A stretch of DNA of 64,000 nt from Arthrobacter sp. StoSoilB20. GTDB taxonomy: Bacteria > Actinomycetota > Actinomycetes > Actinomycetales > Micrococcaceae. The translations under genes and the position numbers were made by a program. Every line of letters begins with the position of its first letter. The first letter of the stretch is position 1. Shown piece by piece: positions 29,617 to 38,618 of the stretch. The notes beneath the pieces were generated by a model. It searched no databases and was not told the DNA's origin. It saw only the letters and a list, made by a program, of their open reading frames with translations. The stretch covers positions 4,588,001 to 4,652,000 of the forward strand of contig NZ_AP024651.1 of assembly GCF_019977295.1 (NCBI RefSeq). The letters run 5' to 3'.

Positions 29617-29892
29617 TCAGTCCATGAGCCTGAGCCGGAGACCGGTTCCGCGTTCTTTCTCAACCAACCGCCGCTCTATGGGTCCGCTTTGGGCAAGCCA
29701 AAGAACCTTTCCGTCATAGGTCACAGACTCCACGCAGCCTTCGTCGACAATCTCGTTGTACCGCCAGACCTGAACCGTCTGGCCCACGAGGATCCGCCAA
29801 TTGGTCACGGCCCGGCCTTCCGCCTCGACGAAACGCGGCCCCGGCGCCGACTTCTTCTTACTGTCCTGCACGTCAATACTCCTAGCGGTCAC
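29617..29892 (-). CDS. Small hypothetical protein
   Basis: A 91-residue protein, basic and soluble, with a beta-rich middle (VWRYNEIVDEGCVESVTYDG, KVLWLAQSG) that could form a small barrel. No motif recognised. It lies 62 bp beyond the end of pntB and is on the same strand upstream of the 115-residue hypothetical. Confidence 0.6.
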   Translation of the reverse strand: MTARSIDVQDSKKKSAPGPRFVEAEGRAVTNWRILVGQTVQVWRYNEIVDEGCVESVTYDGKVLWLAQSGPIERRLVEKERGTGLRLRLMD

Positions 29893-29954
29893 AAGCCTTC
29901 TGTAGAGACTTGTGCCGCCACGGCCCAGTACATGACGCGGTTCAACGATTTTTC

Positions 29955-31328
29955 CTAGAGTCCCTTCACGGCACCGAGGACCTTTGTCAGGGAATCCTTG
30001 GCGTCTCCGAAGAGCAAGGTGGTTTGTGGTTCGTAAAGGAGTTCGTTTTCGATTCCGGCGAATCCTGGCCGCATTGAGCGTTTGAGGAATACCACCTGCC
30101 GGGCGTCGGCGACCTCGAGGATTGGCATTCCGTAAATCGGCGATCCGGAGGTGGTCTTCGCTGCAGGGTTCACGACGTCGTTGGCGCCAACTACCAAAGC
30201 AACATCGGCGGTCTTGAATTCGGAATTGATCTCACCCATTTCCTTCAGCGACTCATAGGGCACATTGGCCTCGGCCAGCAGTACATTCATGTGTCCCGGC
30301 ATTCGTCCTGCCACGGGATGGATGGCGAAGTCGACTTCAATGCCCCGCGCTTCCAGGGCTGAGGCGAGCTCGGCGGCAGTGTGCTGTCCCTGGGCAACTG
30401 CCAAGCCATACCCCGGCACAATGATGACCCGCTGCGCATACCCCAGGAGCACCGCCACATCCTCCGCGCTGGAAGACCGGACCGGCCGTTCGCTGACCTC
30501 TGTGGATCCGGCAGTGGAGCCGCCCTTGAACGCTCCGAACATGATGCCCGCCACGCTCCGCCCCATCGCGGCGGCCATGGCCCGGGTCAGGATGGTGCCA
30601 GATGCGCCCACCAATGTCCCGGCCACCACCAAAAGAACGTTGCCCAGCACCAGCCCCGACGCTGCCACGGCAAGGCCGGTAAACGCATTCAGGAGCGAGA
30701 TGACAATCGGGACATCGGCGCCACCCACCGGAAGAACCAAAAGGATGCCGGCACAAAGACCCAGGACCAGCAGCACCAGTGCCAGCGCAAGCGAGCCTGT
30801 GACGATCACGGCCACCCCTGCCCCTACCGCAGCAAGCAGCACCACGGCCATGAGGATGGGAAGTCCGGGGAAAGTCACGGGCCGGGTGGTCATGAGCCCC
30901 TGAAGCTTGGCAAAAGTAACCCCGGAACCGGCGAAGGAGACCGCCCCCACCAGCAAGGTGAAGACGATGGCCAGCCGAACCCAAGGATCATCCGTGTGGG
31001 AAAGTTCAAGCAAGGCCACGAGCGCCGCAGCCCCACCGCCCACACCGTTGAAAAGTGCCACGAGCTGGGGCATTTGCGTCATCTGCACCCGTCGGGCAAC
31101 AGGGGCGGCAACGCCGGAGCCAACGGCAATGGCCCCCAGGATCCAAGGGATGTTATCCAGTTTCACGGAGAGGAACACCGTGACCACGGCCACCAGGGCA
31201 CCCAAGGCTCCGATCAGGTTTCCGCGCCGCGCCGTCCGGGGGGAGTTAAGGCCCTTCAGGGCCAGGATGAAGCATGCTGCCGCGGCGAGATACAGAAGCG
31301 CGGTCCAGGTGGGGTTCAGCAGCGTCAT
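29955..31328 (-). CDS. pntB: NAD(P) transhydrogenase subunit beta
   Basis: A 457-residue subunit of the proton-translocating transhydrogenase. The first 270 residues hold about nine membrane helices; the C-terminal domain III binds NADP, with VIIVPGYGLAVAQGQH, HPVAGRMPGHMNVLLAEA and VGANDVVNPAA. With the alpha subunits it converts NADH plus NADP to NADPH using the proton gradient. Its ATG overlaps the alpha-2 stop (ATGA). Confidence 0.95.
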   Translation of the reverse strand: MTLLNPTWTALLYLAAAACFILALKGLNSPRTARRGNLIGALGALVAVVTVFLSVKLDNIPWILGAIAVGSGVAAPVARRVQMTQMPQLVALFNGVGGGAAALVALLELSHTDDPWVRLAIVFTLLVGAVSFAGSGVTFAKLQGLMTTRPVTFPGLPILMAVVLLAAVGAGVAVIVTGSLALALVLLVLGLCAGILLVLPVGGADVPIVISLLNAFTGLAVAASGLVLGNVLLVVAGTLVGASGTILTRAMAAAMGRSVAGIMFGAFKGGSTAGSTEVSERPVRSSSAEDVAVLLGYAQRVIIVPGYGLAVAQGQHTAAELASALEARGIEVDFAIHPVAGRMPGHMNVLLAEANVPYESLKEMGEINSEFKTADVALVVGANDVVNPAAKTTSGSPIYGMPILEVADARQVVFLKRSMRPGFAGIENELLYEPQTTLLFGDAKDSLTKVLGAVKGL

Positions 31329-31765
31329 TGCCGGCGCCCCTTTTTGATTGGACCCGCTGAGTCGACCGGCCGGGCTGCTGTGGAACCCGTCTGATCTCCA
31401 GAACCCGCCTGACCTGCAGAACTTGCCGCGCCTCCTGCACCTCCAGTGCCGCCAGTGCCTCCAAGCTGTCCAACGTTCGACGGCGGCCGTTGCCGTCCGC
31501 GGAACATCTCCAGCATGCGGTCGGTCACCACGAACCCGCCTACAAGGTTGGCCGTAGCGAGGACGACAGCCAGCAGGGCGACCGCCAACACCCACGGATC
31601 CGCAGCCTGTCCCGCAACAATGATGGCACCCACCAGGATGATCCCGTGGATCGCGTTCGCGCCTGACATGAGGGGCGTGTGCAGGGTGCTGGAGACTTTG
31701 GAAACAACCTCGAAGCCCACGAACACTGCCAGGACTGTAATGGTCAGCAGGCTCATGCCGTCCAT
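31325..31765 (-). CDS. pntAB: NAD(P) transhydrogenase subunit alpha 2 (membrane part)
   Basis: A 146-residue protein with three helices typical of the split alpha subunit: LLTITVLAVFVGFEVVSKV, TPLMSGANAIHGIILVGA and a third ending GGFVVTDRMLEMF. The C-terminal 45 residues form a Gly/Ser/Ala-rich tail, longer than usual. It overlaps both neighbours, so all three subunits are translated from one message. Confidence 0.93.
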   Translation of the reverse strand: MDGMSLLTITVLAVFVGFEVVSKVSSTLHTPLMSGANAIHGIILVGAIIVAGQAADPWVLAVALLAVVLATANLVGGFVVTDRMLEMFRGRQRPPSNVGQLGGTGGTGGAGGAASSAGQAGSGDQTGSTAARPVDSAGPIKKGRRQ

Positions 31766-33171
31766 CAGCGCACTCCTTCACTGCCGGGTGCGGGACCGCC
31801 GCGCGGAACACTGCCGGAAGCCGCACCTCCAGGCGAGGAACTGCCGGAACCGGCACCGCCCGGCGGGAGACTGCCGGAAGCCGCACCTCCAGGCGAGGAA
31901 CTGCCGGAAGCCGCACCGCCCGGCGGGAGACTGCCGGAACCGGCACCGCCCGGCGGAACACTGCCAGGCGAGGGACCGCCGCGTGGAACTACGCCGGCAC
32001 TCCCACCGACGACGGGCACAATCTCGCCAGCAAACGCCGTGAGTGCCTCTGCGGTGGGGGCGTGCCGGACCTGGCCGTCGTGGGTCAGGCAAGTCCCGGC
32101 CACGACTTCGTCCGAGAAATCCGGGGACACTTTGCCGTCTTTGGTCATGAGCGCCAGCAGGTTGGCCACGTTCTTTGCGTAAAGGCGGGAGGCGTCCGCG
32201 GGCATTGCGGAGGCGGCGTCCTTGATGCCTACCAGCGTCACAACGCCCTGGCCGTCGGCTGTGGGGACAGGGATATCCTGCCCCGGGATGCTTCCTTCGA
32301 CGTTGCCGCCCGATTCGGCGGCCAGGTCCACCACCACGGAGCCAGGTTTCATGCCCTGGACCATGTCCCGGCTCACCAGGAGCGGCGCCCTCCTGCCGGG
32401 AACGGCGGCAGTGGTGATCAAGACGTCGGACTGGGCCACATGCGGCGCCAGGAGTGCCCGTTGCAAGGCCCCCCGGTCTGCGCTGAGTTCGCGTGCGTAC
32501 CCACCGGAAGCCTCAGCTGTTTCCAGGTCCAGCTTGATGAACGTTCCGCCCATGGAGGCTACTTCATCCGCCGACGCCGGACGAATGTCATTGGCCGAAA
32601 CCCTGGCCCCGAGCCGCTTCGCTGTGCCGATCGCTTGAAGTCCGGCAACACCGGCGCCCAACACCAGCACCCGGGCGGGCGGAATGGTCCCCGCTGCCGT
32701 CATGTACAGCGGGAAAAAGCGGGGCAAGCGCAGGGCCGCTTCAAGGACGCACCGGTAGCCCGCCACCAGGGCCTGGGACGTCAGTGCGTCCATGGATTGG
32801 GCGCGGGAAATCCGGGGAACCAGTTCAAGGGCAAAAGCGGTGATACCGCCTGCGGCGAGCGCCCGCACGGTAGGCAATTCGGAGGCCGGTGACCCTAATC
32901 CGACGGTGACCGAACCCCGGCGGAGGGCTGCCGCCGTCGACGGTTCCATGGGACGGACGTGGCAGTAAACATCCAGGGCCCCCAGATTCAGGGACTGCAC
33001 CACGGATGCGCCTGCCTGACGGTAATCGTCGTCGCTGTGCCCGGATGCCAATCCGGCACCGGACTCGATCTGAACTTCCAGGCCCAGCCCGATCAATTGC
33101 TTGACCGTTTCGGGCGTGGCGGCCACGCGTCTCTCGCCGTCGAGCGCCTCGCGCGCAATGCCTGCTCTCAC
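31765..33171 (-). CDS. pntAA: NAD(P) transhydrogenase subunit alpha 1 (NAD-binding)
   Basis: Soluble NAD-binding domain, about 468 residues. It begins RAGIAREALDGERRVAATPE, matching the family N-terminus, which is why the GTG at 33171 is preferred over the ATG at 33222. It has VLVLGAGVAGLQAIGTAKRLG for the dinucleotide and GSVVVDLAAESGGN. The last 75 residues are ten-residue repeats (PPGGAGSGSL and variants), encoded by a 30-bp minisatellite, absent from typical family members. Confidence 0.93.
   Translation of the reverse strand: MRAGIAREALDGERRVAATPETVKQLIGLGLEVQIESGAGLASGHSDDDYRQAGASVVQSLNLGALDVYCHVRPMEPSTAAALRRGSVTVGLGSPASELPTVRALAAGGITAFALELVPRISRAQSMDALTSQALVAGYRCVLEAALRLPRFFPLYMTAAGTIPPARVLVLGAGVAGLQAIGTAKRLGARVSANDIRPASADEVASMGGTFIKLDLETAEASGGYARELSADRGALQRALLAPHVAQSDVLITTAAVPGRRAPLLVSRDMVQGMKPGSVVVDLAAESGGNVEGSIPGQDIPVPTADGQGVVTLVGIKDAASAMPADASRLYAKNVANLLALMTKDGKVSPDFSDEVVAGTCLTHDGQVRHAPTAEALTAFAGEIVPVVGGSAGVVPRGGPSPGSVPPGGAGSGSLPPGGAASGSSSPGGAASGSLPPGGAGSGSSSPGGAASGSVPRGGPAPGSEGVR
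31785..31990 (-). repeat. 30-bp coding minisatellite in pntAA
   Basis: About seven in-frame copies of a 30-bp unit encoding PPGGAxSGS-type decapeptides form the pntAA C-terminal tail. Variants alternate LPP, SSP and VPP starts, so the copies have diverged in an alternating pattern. Confidence 0.88.
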
Positions 33172-33367
33172 CCGCCACCCCACTTCCTGAACTCTCCCGA
33201 ACGCTCCTGAACCAGTTGGCATGAGTCTATGACTGCAAGGGTCCGTGCGGGAGTAGGGGGCTGCGCTATGTGCACAACTCCATTAGGGTCGGTGGAAGCT
33301 GGGGGCAACCAGCCACCACACCGTCGACGAGCCGGTTCCGGCCGTGCCGTCGGAAAGGAACGCCACT

Positions 33368-33979
33368 ATGGATACCTTCAAAATCGGTTATTTCGTGGGA
33401 AGCCTGGCGGGCAATTCGATCAACCGGGTTCTTTCCAAGGCGCTGATCAGCGTTGCGCCTCCGGAGCTTGAGTTCCATGAGATCGCCATCAAGGACCTTC
33501 CCCTCTACAGTTCGGACTACGACGCCGATTTCCCGCCGGCCGGACGCGAACTTAAGGATGCGATCGCGGCCTCGGACGGGATCCTTTTCATCTCCCCTGA
33601 ATACAACCGTTCCATCCCCGGCGCCCTGAAGAATGCCATCGACTGGGGTTCGCGTCCGTGGGGCACCAACTCGTTTGCCCGGAAGCCCACGGGAATTATT
33701 GGCGCATCGCCGGGCGGCATCGGGACAGCGGTGATGCAGTCGTCCATGCGCAGTGTGTTGAGCTTCCTGGACGCACCGCAGTTGAACGCACCTGAGGCGT
33801 ACATCCGCTTTGTCGCGGACGCGTACGACGACGACGGTTCAGTTAAGGACGAAGGCACCGCTGCCCTGTTGCGGCATTACATGGAGGAATACAGCGCGTT
33901 CGTGCAGCGTGTCCTCGCCGCCAACGCACCTGGCCACATCGGCGACCAGGAACCGGATTCCGCCAAACTCACCCGCTAG
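33368..33979 (+). CDS. NADPH-dependent FMN reductase
   Basis: A 203-residue flavodoxin-like reductase. FMN-phosphate site GYFVGSLAGNSINRVLS at the N-terminus and SPEYNRSIPGALKNAIDW are diagnostic of the NADPH-dependent FMN reductase/azoreductase group. The ATG at 33368 has AAAGGAA nine bases upstream. It may reduce quinones or supply FMNH2. It is divergent from the transhydrogenase, an NADPH supplier, but a link is not shown. Confidence 0.9.
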   Translation: MDTFKIGYFVGSLAGNSINRVLSKALISVAPPELEFHEIAIKDLPLYSSDYDADFPPAGRELKDAIAASDGILFISPEYNRSIPGALKNAIDWGSRPWGTNSFARKPTGIIGASPGGIGTAVMQSSMRSVLSFLDAPQLNAPEAYIRFVADAYDDDGSVKDEGTAALLRHYMEEYSAFVQRVLAANAPGHIGDQEPDSAKLTR

Positions 33980-33988
33980 GAAAGGAAT

Positions 33989-34018
33989 GGGTGCCGCCCC
34001 TGTGCCCGGGCGGCACCC
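33989..34018 (+). terminator. Hairpin terminator of the FMN reductase gene
   Basis: GGGTGCCGCCC pairs with GGGCGGCACCC around eight bases; no clear T run follows. Confidence 0.65.
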
Positions 34019-34043
34019 CCGAAAATCACCCACCAGGACGGTT

Positions 34044-34061
34044 TAGTCAGTATCCTTACTA
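34044..34061. promoter_or_regulatory. TAGTAAG-type palindrome, site 1
   Basis: TAGTCAGTATCCTTACTA agrees at 15 of 18 positions with the perfect palindrome at 38616. It is 43 bp upstream of the start of the small secreted protein gene and overlaps its likely promoter. Confidence 0.5.
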
Positions 34062-34103
34062 GTGTGAGGATAACGAAAACCCCCTAGACCCCTGGAGGTA
34101 ACG

Positions 34104-34547
34104 ATGTTTCGAAGACTAGCCACCACTACAGCGGCATTCGCCCTTATTGCAGGCTCCATGCTCGCGACCTCGGCCGCAGCCAGCGCAGCGCCCGGTTATC
34201 AAGCAAGTGCTGCTCAGGCCAGTGCCGCCCAGGCCAGCGCCACCCAAGGCAACGTGGCCGCCACGACACCGACGCCCACCGCGGATTCCACCAACCCGTC
34301 CGGTCCTTCGACTCAAACGCCAACCAACCCTGCACCCTCATCCGGTGCGCCCAGCACACCCAACCCTGCAGGCAGCGGCCCGGCCAACCCCGGGACCGGA
34401 GAGTCCGATCCCCAGGAACAGACCCGCACCGACGCCACTCCCTGGGTACTGGCCGGTGTAGCCGCGGTAATTATCATTGCGTTGATTATTTGGACCGCAC
34501 GCAACCGGCGTGGACGGGACAAGGGCATCAGCGATTCCCAGCGGTAG
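34104..34547 (+). CDS. Small secreted/membrane-anchored Pro-Thr-rich protein
   Basis: A 147-residue protein. The signal peptide ends ATSAAASAAPG. The mature part is low-complexity Ala/Gln then Thr/Pro/Ser-rich, with short QASAA repeats, and the C-terminus is a membrane helix (VLAGVAAVIIIALIIWT) followed by basic RNRRGRDKG. This gives an extracellular flexible stalk anchored by one helix. GGAGG precedes the ATG. Function unknown; the TAGTAAG-type site upstream links it to the genes at 35.7 and 38.7 kb. Confidence 0.75.
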   Translation: MFRRLATTTAAFALIAGSMLATSAAASAAPGYQASAAQASAAQASATQGNVAATTPTPTADSTNPSGPSTQTPTNPAPSSGAPSTPNPAGSGPANPGTGESDPQEQTRTDATPWVLAGVAAVIIIALIIWTARNRRGRDKGISDSQR

Positions 34548-34643
34548 TCGCCCGGGACAGCTCCACGGCTCCGCAGCTCCGCCTTGCGTCCAACCAACAC
34601 AGCAGCCGCGCTAAGCCCCCGCGCGCTGAAGCCAGCCTGCAGC

Positions 34644-34663
34644 GGCGGGCCCTCGGGCCCGCC
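34644..34663. terminator. GC-rich hairpin between convergent genes
   Basis: GGCGGGCCC and GGGCCCGCC are inverted, separated by two bases. There is no T run. The flanking 34548-34745 sequence also has a repeated CCCGCAGGCGCTT-CGTCC phrase and no gene. Confidence 0.4.
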
Positions 34664-34745
34664 ACTCCGACCCGCAGGCGCTTGCGTCCAACTAAAGCCT
34701 GACAAAGCCAACCAACCCGGCCAACCCGCAGGCGCTTACGTCCCG

Positions 34746-35450
34746 CTAAGCCCCGCGCGACCCCGCAGCGAGCCGGCCCACGATGCTGCTTTCCAGGTGC
34801 TCCAGCAGGTGCCGTGGATTGTCATAGACTTCCGCGGCGCCTGCGTCGCGCAACTCCGCTTCGCTGATTCCGCCGCAGGTCAGTCCAACCACTGGGACAC
34901 CAATGGCCGCGCCGGCTTTCACGTCCCACACTGCGTCGCCAACAAATACGGCATCCTCGGGGCTGATTCCCAGTTTCTCCAGGCACGCAACCAGGATGTC
35001 CGGCGCAGGCTTGCTCTCCTTGGCGTCGTTGGAGCTGGTCCAGGCGTCGATCGAGGATCCGGCGTCGAGGATATGCCGGCTGACCTCGAGGTCACGCTGT
35101 TGAGCCGACGACGCCAAGCCCACGGCCAGTCCGGCATCGGAGCATGCCGCGAGGAGGTCGCGCGCCGAGTCGAATGCCCTCAGCGTCGGCCAGAATGTTG
35201 AAAAGACTGCGCCGTGGGCACTCTTCAGGTCTTCCTGCATCTCGTCGGTGCAGTCGGGCAGAAGGCTCTGGATCAACCGGTCGCCTCCCCTGCCCACCCG
35301 CCGGTGGATTGCTGACATCTCGATGTCCAGGCCTTCCCGCCGGAAGGCCTGCCACCAGGCCATGGCGTGGAAGTAGCTGGAATCGATCAGGGTCCCGTCC
35401 ACGTCGAAGAGAATCCCGCGCTTCTTATGCGGCGTTGGTTCAGCTGCCAC
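34746..35450 (-). CDS. HAD-family hydrolase (phosphatase, beta-phosphoglucomutase-like)
   Basis: A 234-residue haloacid dehalogenase-type phosphatase. Motif I is LFDVDGTLID (Asp16 nucleophile, Asp18 acid), motif II GLASSA, motif III lysine in KESKPAPD, motif IV VFVGDAVWD. The cap is the small helical subclass I type. It hydrolyses a phosphomonoester, substrate unknown. The GTG start overlaps the upstream small gene by 11 bases. Confidence 0.9.
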   Translation of the reverse strand: MAAEPTPHKKRGILFDVDGTLIDSSYFHAMAWWQAFRREGLDIEMSAIHRRVGRGGDRLIQSLLPDCTDEMQEDLKSAHGAVFSTFWPTLRAFDSARDLLAACSDAGLAVGLASSAQQRDLEVSRHILDAGSSIDAWTSSNDAKESKPAPDILVACLEKLGISPEDAVFVGDAVWDVKAGAAIGVPVVGLTCGGISEAELRDAGAAEVYDNPRHLLEHLESSIVGRLAAGSRGA

Positions 35451-35721
35451 AGTTGACCGCCTTCGCTTGGGTCCGCGCCCCTTGCTCGGCGAGTGCGGAA
35501 TCGATGACGGGTTCTTCCAGCATCAGCACGGCGTAGCGCTCAGCTGAAGCCGGGCGAAGAAGGCCCGTTCCCGCCACTTCCCTGATAGCGGCAACTCCCT
35601 CCACGGCCTCATCCATGGATGAGAACTGTTTGGAGAGTCCCATCAGGACGTCCTCACCGTCCACCATCAGAATCCGATATTCCCCATCAGGCGTTTCAAC
35701 CAGTTCCAAATGTCCGGCCAT
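35440..35721 (-). CDS. Small DUF1508-like protein
   Basis: A 93-residue protein whose first 55 residues (HLELVETPDGEYRILMVDGE to FSSMDEAVEGVAAIREVA) resemble the DUF1508/YegP fold, a beta-beta-alpha unit. The C-terminal 35 residues are extra. GAGGAGG lies seven bases upstream of the ATG at 35721. A TAGTAAG-type site lies 33 bp upstream. YegP-type proteins are often stress-induced; the role is unknown. Confidence 0.68.
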   Translation of the reverse strand: MAGHLELVETPDGEYRILMVDGEDVLMGLSKQFSSMDEAVEGVAAIREVAGTGLLRPASAERYAVLMLEEPVIDSALAEQGARTQAKAVNCGS

Positions 35722-35753
35722 CGCTACCTCCTCGTCTTCGATGCCAACCAGCA

Positions 35754-35771
35754 TAGTAAGACTCCTTAGTA
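35754..35771. promoter_or_regulatory. TAGTAAG-type palindrome, site 2
   Basis: TAGTAAGACTCCTTAGTA is an imperfect palindrome, 14 of 18 positions equal to the site at 38616. It lies in the 115-bp region between the divergent DUF1508-like gene and the reductase gene and could act on both. Confidence 0.5.
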
Positions 35772-35836
35772 TAGGCCTCATTGAAATATTGCGTAACGCG
35801 GGAAATACGCGCGTGCAACTTTTGGTTGCCGCCTGC

Positions 35837-36478
35837 ATGACAACAATCGGAATCATCGGAGCAGGACACATTGGCAGCCAGATCGCGCGCAAAGCCGTGG
35901 AACTGGGCTACGACGTCGTCATCAGCAATTCACGGGGACCTGAAACCCTCGGTGAACTGGTGGCAGAACTGGGACCGCGGGCCCGTGCCGCCACGCCCGG
36001 TGAGGCAGCAGCGGCAGGCGATTTCGCCGTCGTGACCGTACCCCTCAAAAACTACCAGGACATCCCGGTAGAGCCGCTCGAGGGCAAGATCGTCATCGAC
36101 ACCAACAACTACTACTGGGAGCGCGATGGCCGCATCCCGGAGCTGGACAACGGCCAAGCCACCACCTCCGGCCTGCTCCAGAAGCATCTCCCGACGTCCA
36201 AGGTGGCCAAGGGCTTCAACCACATTTTCGCCAAGGACATCACTACCGACGGCACCCCTGCAGGCACGCCCAACCGTCGGGCGCTGGCCACCGCGAGCGA
36301 CTTCCCGGATGCCGCCGGGCTCGTCACCAAGCTCTACGACGAATTCGGTTTCGACACCGTCAACATTGGCCCCCTGGAAGACAGCTGGCGCGTTGAACGC
36401 GACCGTCCCGCGTACGTCGTCCGGCAGACCGCCGTCGAGCTTCAGGACAACCTCGCCAAGGCGAGCCGCACCGTCTAA
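35837..36478 (+). CDS. F420-dependent NADP reductase-like protein
   Basis: A 213-residue NAD(P)-binding protein. The Rossmann motif GIIGAGHIGSQIARKA is at the N-terminus with NSRGPETL after strand 2, where the Arg suggests NADPH. The segment VIDTNNYYWERDG is typical of NADPH:F420 oxidoreductase relatives. No close F420 biosynthetic gene is present. The ATG at 35837 is chosen from the motif position; its ribosome site is weak. Confidence 0.8.
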   Translation: MTTIGIIGAGHIGSQIARKAVELGYDVVISNSRGPETLGELVAELGPRARAATPGEAAAAGDFAVVTVPLKNYQDIPVEPLEGKIVIDTNNYYWERDGRIPELDNGQATTSGLLQKHLPTSKVAKGFNHIFAKDITTDGTPAGTPNRRALATASDFPDAAGLVTKLYDEFGFDTVNIGPLEDSWRVERDRPAYVVRQTAVELQDNLAKASRTV

Positions 36479-36689
36479 CCCTCACGCACGACGGCGGGGC
36501 GCGGCCGACGCTCCCGCGTCGCCTTGCGATGGACTGCTGCGCGGCACGGTGCCTTGAAAAAGTGGCCGGAAACAGTGTCACGAATCGGGCCAACGGCGCA
36601 CTTTATGGGTGGCTGCTTCCTTAGGTGCTTGGCGCATCGAGCACCTGGGGAAGCAGCTGCATCGCCAGCGCCCCGACCCGAGGAGTCCC

Positions 36690-37472
36690 ATGTCCACCAA
36701 GATTTCAAACTGGCCCGCAGCAACTCCCCTGTGGGTGGACCTGGGCGTGGACCACCCCGAAGCGGCGAAGGCGTTCTATGCAGACCTGTTCGGCTGGGAA
36801 TTTGTGTCCGGCGGACAGGAAGCCGGGGGCTATCAATTGGCCCAGCTGAGGGGCCGCGCCGTGGCGGGAATGGGGCCCAAACAGGATCCCGGCACGCCTA
36901 CGTCCTGGACGACGTTCCTGGCCTCGGACGATGTTGACCTTACGGCCAAGAAAATCGTCGCTTCCGGAGGGCAGCTGCTTGCCGAGCCCTTTGATGTCGA
37001 CCAATCCGGCCGGATGGCCCTTGCCGCAGACAGTTCTGGTGCAACGTTCGGCGTGTGGCAGGCCGGCACCCATATCGGCGCTGAACGCGTCAATGAGCAT
37101 GGCGCCCTCTGCTGGAACGAACTCCATACACGGGACTACTCCGCAGCCCGGTCCTTCTACGCGGAGGTCTTTGACGTCAGCTACCAGGACGTTAGTGAAG
37201 AAGGCCTTGTCTACTCCACGATCCGCCGGCCCTTCGATGGCCGGGAAGTGGGCGGAGTGCATCATGACACCGCACTTCCCGATCACACCCCCAACCACTG
37301 GATGACGTGGTTCGCCAGCGATTACGTTGCCGGAACAGCCACCCGGGCAGTAGAGCTCGGGGCCACCCTCCTTGGCCCCGTGGAAGAGAACGCACTGGGC
37401 CGGATGGTAGTGGTCCGGGGACCGCAAGGCGAAGTGTTCGGCGTCATTGATGCCCCACGGACCAGCGACTAA
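36690..37472 (+). CDS. VOC-family protein (two glyoxalase domains)
   Basis: A 260-residue protein with two vicinal oxygen chelate domains: residues about 12-125 (WVDLGVDHPEAAKAFYADLFGWEF) and about 138-255 (WNELHTRDYSAARSFYAEVF). Both end with a GxxFGVW/VFGVI strand. The domains are paired as in many actinobacterial VOC proteins of glyoxalase/bleomycin-resistance type. Metal ligands are not obvious in every expected place, so enzyme activity is uncertain. The 211 bp upstream hold no gene. Confidence 0.85.
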   Translation: MSTKISNWPAATPLWVDLGVDHPEAAKAFYADLFGWEFVSGGQEAGGYQLAQLRGRAVAGMGPKQDPGTPTSWTTFLASDDVDLTAKKIVASGGQLLAEPFDVDQSGRMALAADSSGATFGVWQAGTHIGAERVNEHGALCWNELHTRDYSAARSFYAEVFDVSYQDVSEEGLVYSTIRRPFDGREVGGVHHDTALPDHTPNHWMTWFASDYVAGTATRAVELGATLLGPVEENALGRMVVVRGPQGEVFGVIDAPRTSD

Positions 37473-38357
37473 TCAGGCCGCCGCAGGATCCAGCGCTTCT
37501 GCGATGATCTCGTGTGCATGGGCTGCGGCCAGGGGTGCTGCCAGGCGGTGAACTACCTGGAACGTCCTGCGGACCGCGGGCCCATGCCACTCCGGCGGGA
37601 GGTAGTCGGTGGGCAGGTTGGGGTCCCGGTAAGGGAACTTCCTCCACATTGTCAGCATGGGAATGTAGTAACGGAAAGCGTCGCGCCGCAGCTCTTCCGT
37701 GGACTCTGCCAGGGCCCTTTCAGGATCGTCGCCGACCCTTTGCGTCCACTGCTGTTCCGCACCCTCATACAGCCCAAGGAACTCGGTAAATTGTTCGTCA
37801 AGTTCCTTGAGATCCCACCATTCGGAGATTTTGGGCCGCATGGGGCCGTCAAAAACGTAGTCGCTCCGGAACAGGTCCACGAACTCAATCAGCCCGCCGG
37901 CAGTGAGCCGTTCGCGGGCTTGCTCCAGCTTGTGGGCCGGCGCGATCCACACACCGTTGGCCACTGAACCGAACCCCAGCGCCAGCAATGCGGAGCGCAG
38001 CTGGTGCCGGCGGTTGCGCATGGACTCAGGCACCGAAAAGACGGCAAGCACCCAGGTATCAACCGGGGCGGGCTGCTCCGGGGCAAAGATGCGCTTGTCA
38101 CCTTCACGGAACACATCGCTGACGGACTCGGAAATCTTGTACTTGGCGATCCCGCCTTCGCGGACGCTCTTGAGCACGCCCTTCGCCTTGAGCCTTGAAA
38201 CCGACGACCTCACGCCCGGTGCGTCATAGCCGAGCGAGCCCAGCATGGAGATCAGCGCAGAAACCGGCAAGGCATCGCCCGCATTCCGGCCGTAGAGGCC
38301 GAAGATCGTAACGAGCAACTGCTGGTGGCGCACCGGGGGTGCCGGAACGACGAACAT
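37473..38357 (-). CDS. PaaX-family transcriptional regulator
   Basis: A 294-residue repressor-type protein with an N-terminal winged helix (LISMLGSLGYDAPGVRSSVSRLKAKG), a central PaaX domain (WVLAVFSVPESMRNRRHQLRSALLALGFG) and a C-terminal PaaX domain ending LPPEWHGPAVRRTFQ. PaaX binds phenylacetyl-CoA and controls its degradation. No paa genes are present here; the nearest aromatic operon is the CoA-dependent salicylate one at 39-47 kb, so a CoA-ester ligand from that route is possible. Confidence 0.88.
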   Translation of the reverse strand: MFVVPAPPVRHQQLLVTIFGLYGRNAGDALPVSALISMLGSLGYDAPGVRSSVSRLKAKGVLKSVREGGIAKYKISESVSDVFREGDKRIFAPEQPAPVDTWVLAVFSVPESMRNRRHQLRSALLALGFGSVANGVWIAPAHKLEQARERLTAGGLIEFVDLFRSDYVFDGPMRPKISEWWDLKELDEQFTEFLGLYEGAEQQWTQRVGDDPERALAESTEELRRDAFRYYIPMLTMWRKFPYRDPNLPTDYLPPEWHGPAVRRTFQVVHRLAAPLAAAHAHEIIAEALDPAAA

Positions 38358-38477
38358 CTGAAGAGCCTCATTTCCGCGCCCTCATCAGGCGCCAGTCCAG
38401 TTCATCATAGGTTCGGTCACAGTCCCCATCGACTCGGCGCCATCCAACCGTGCGAGCGGCCACGGCCCCGCCGCACC
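38358..38477. other. paaX leader without genes
   Basis: The sequence between the PaaX start and the repeat array. It should contain the paaX promoter. No palindromes or reading frames of note. Confidence 0.4.
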
Positions 38478-38618
38478 AACGGGTGGCCCCGCCTCGCCAA
38501 CGGGTGCCCCGCCTCGCCAACGGGTGCCCCGCCGCGCCAACGGGTGGCCCGGTGCGCGAACGGGTGGCCCGGTGCGCGAACGGGTGGCCCGGTGCGCGAA
38601 CGGGTGGCCCCGCCTTAG
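38478..38618. repeat. 20-bp tandem repeat array
   Basis: Seven copies of AACGGGTGGCCCGGTGCGCG or variants (first copy 21 bp). Three central copies (38539-38598) are identical. The array ends where an 18-bp palindrome begins. Confidence 0.9.

Noticed and set aside
31329..31961. Extension of pntB to 668 residues
   Set aside because: The added part is a shadow of pntAB and of the pntAA minisatellite. The ATG at 31328 overlaps the pntAB stop.
37473..38357. PaaX as part of a phenylacetate cluster
   Set aside because: No paa catabolic gene occurs in the window, so the name is used only for the protein family.
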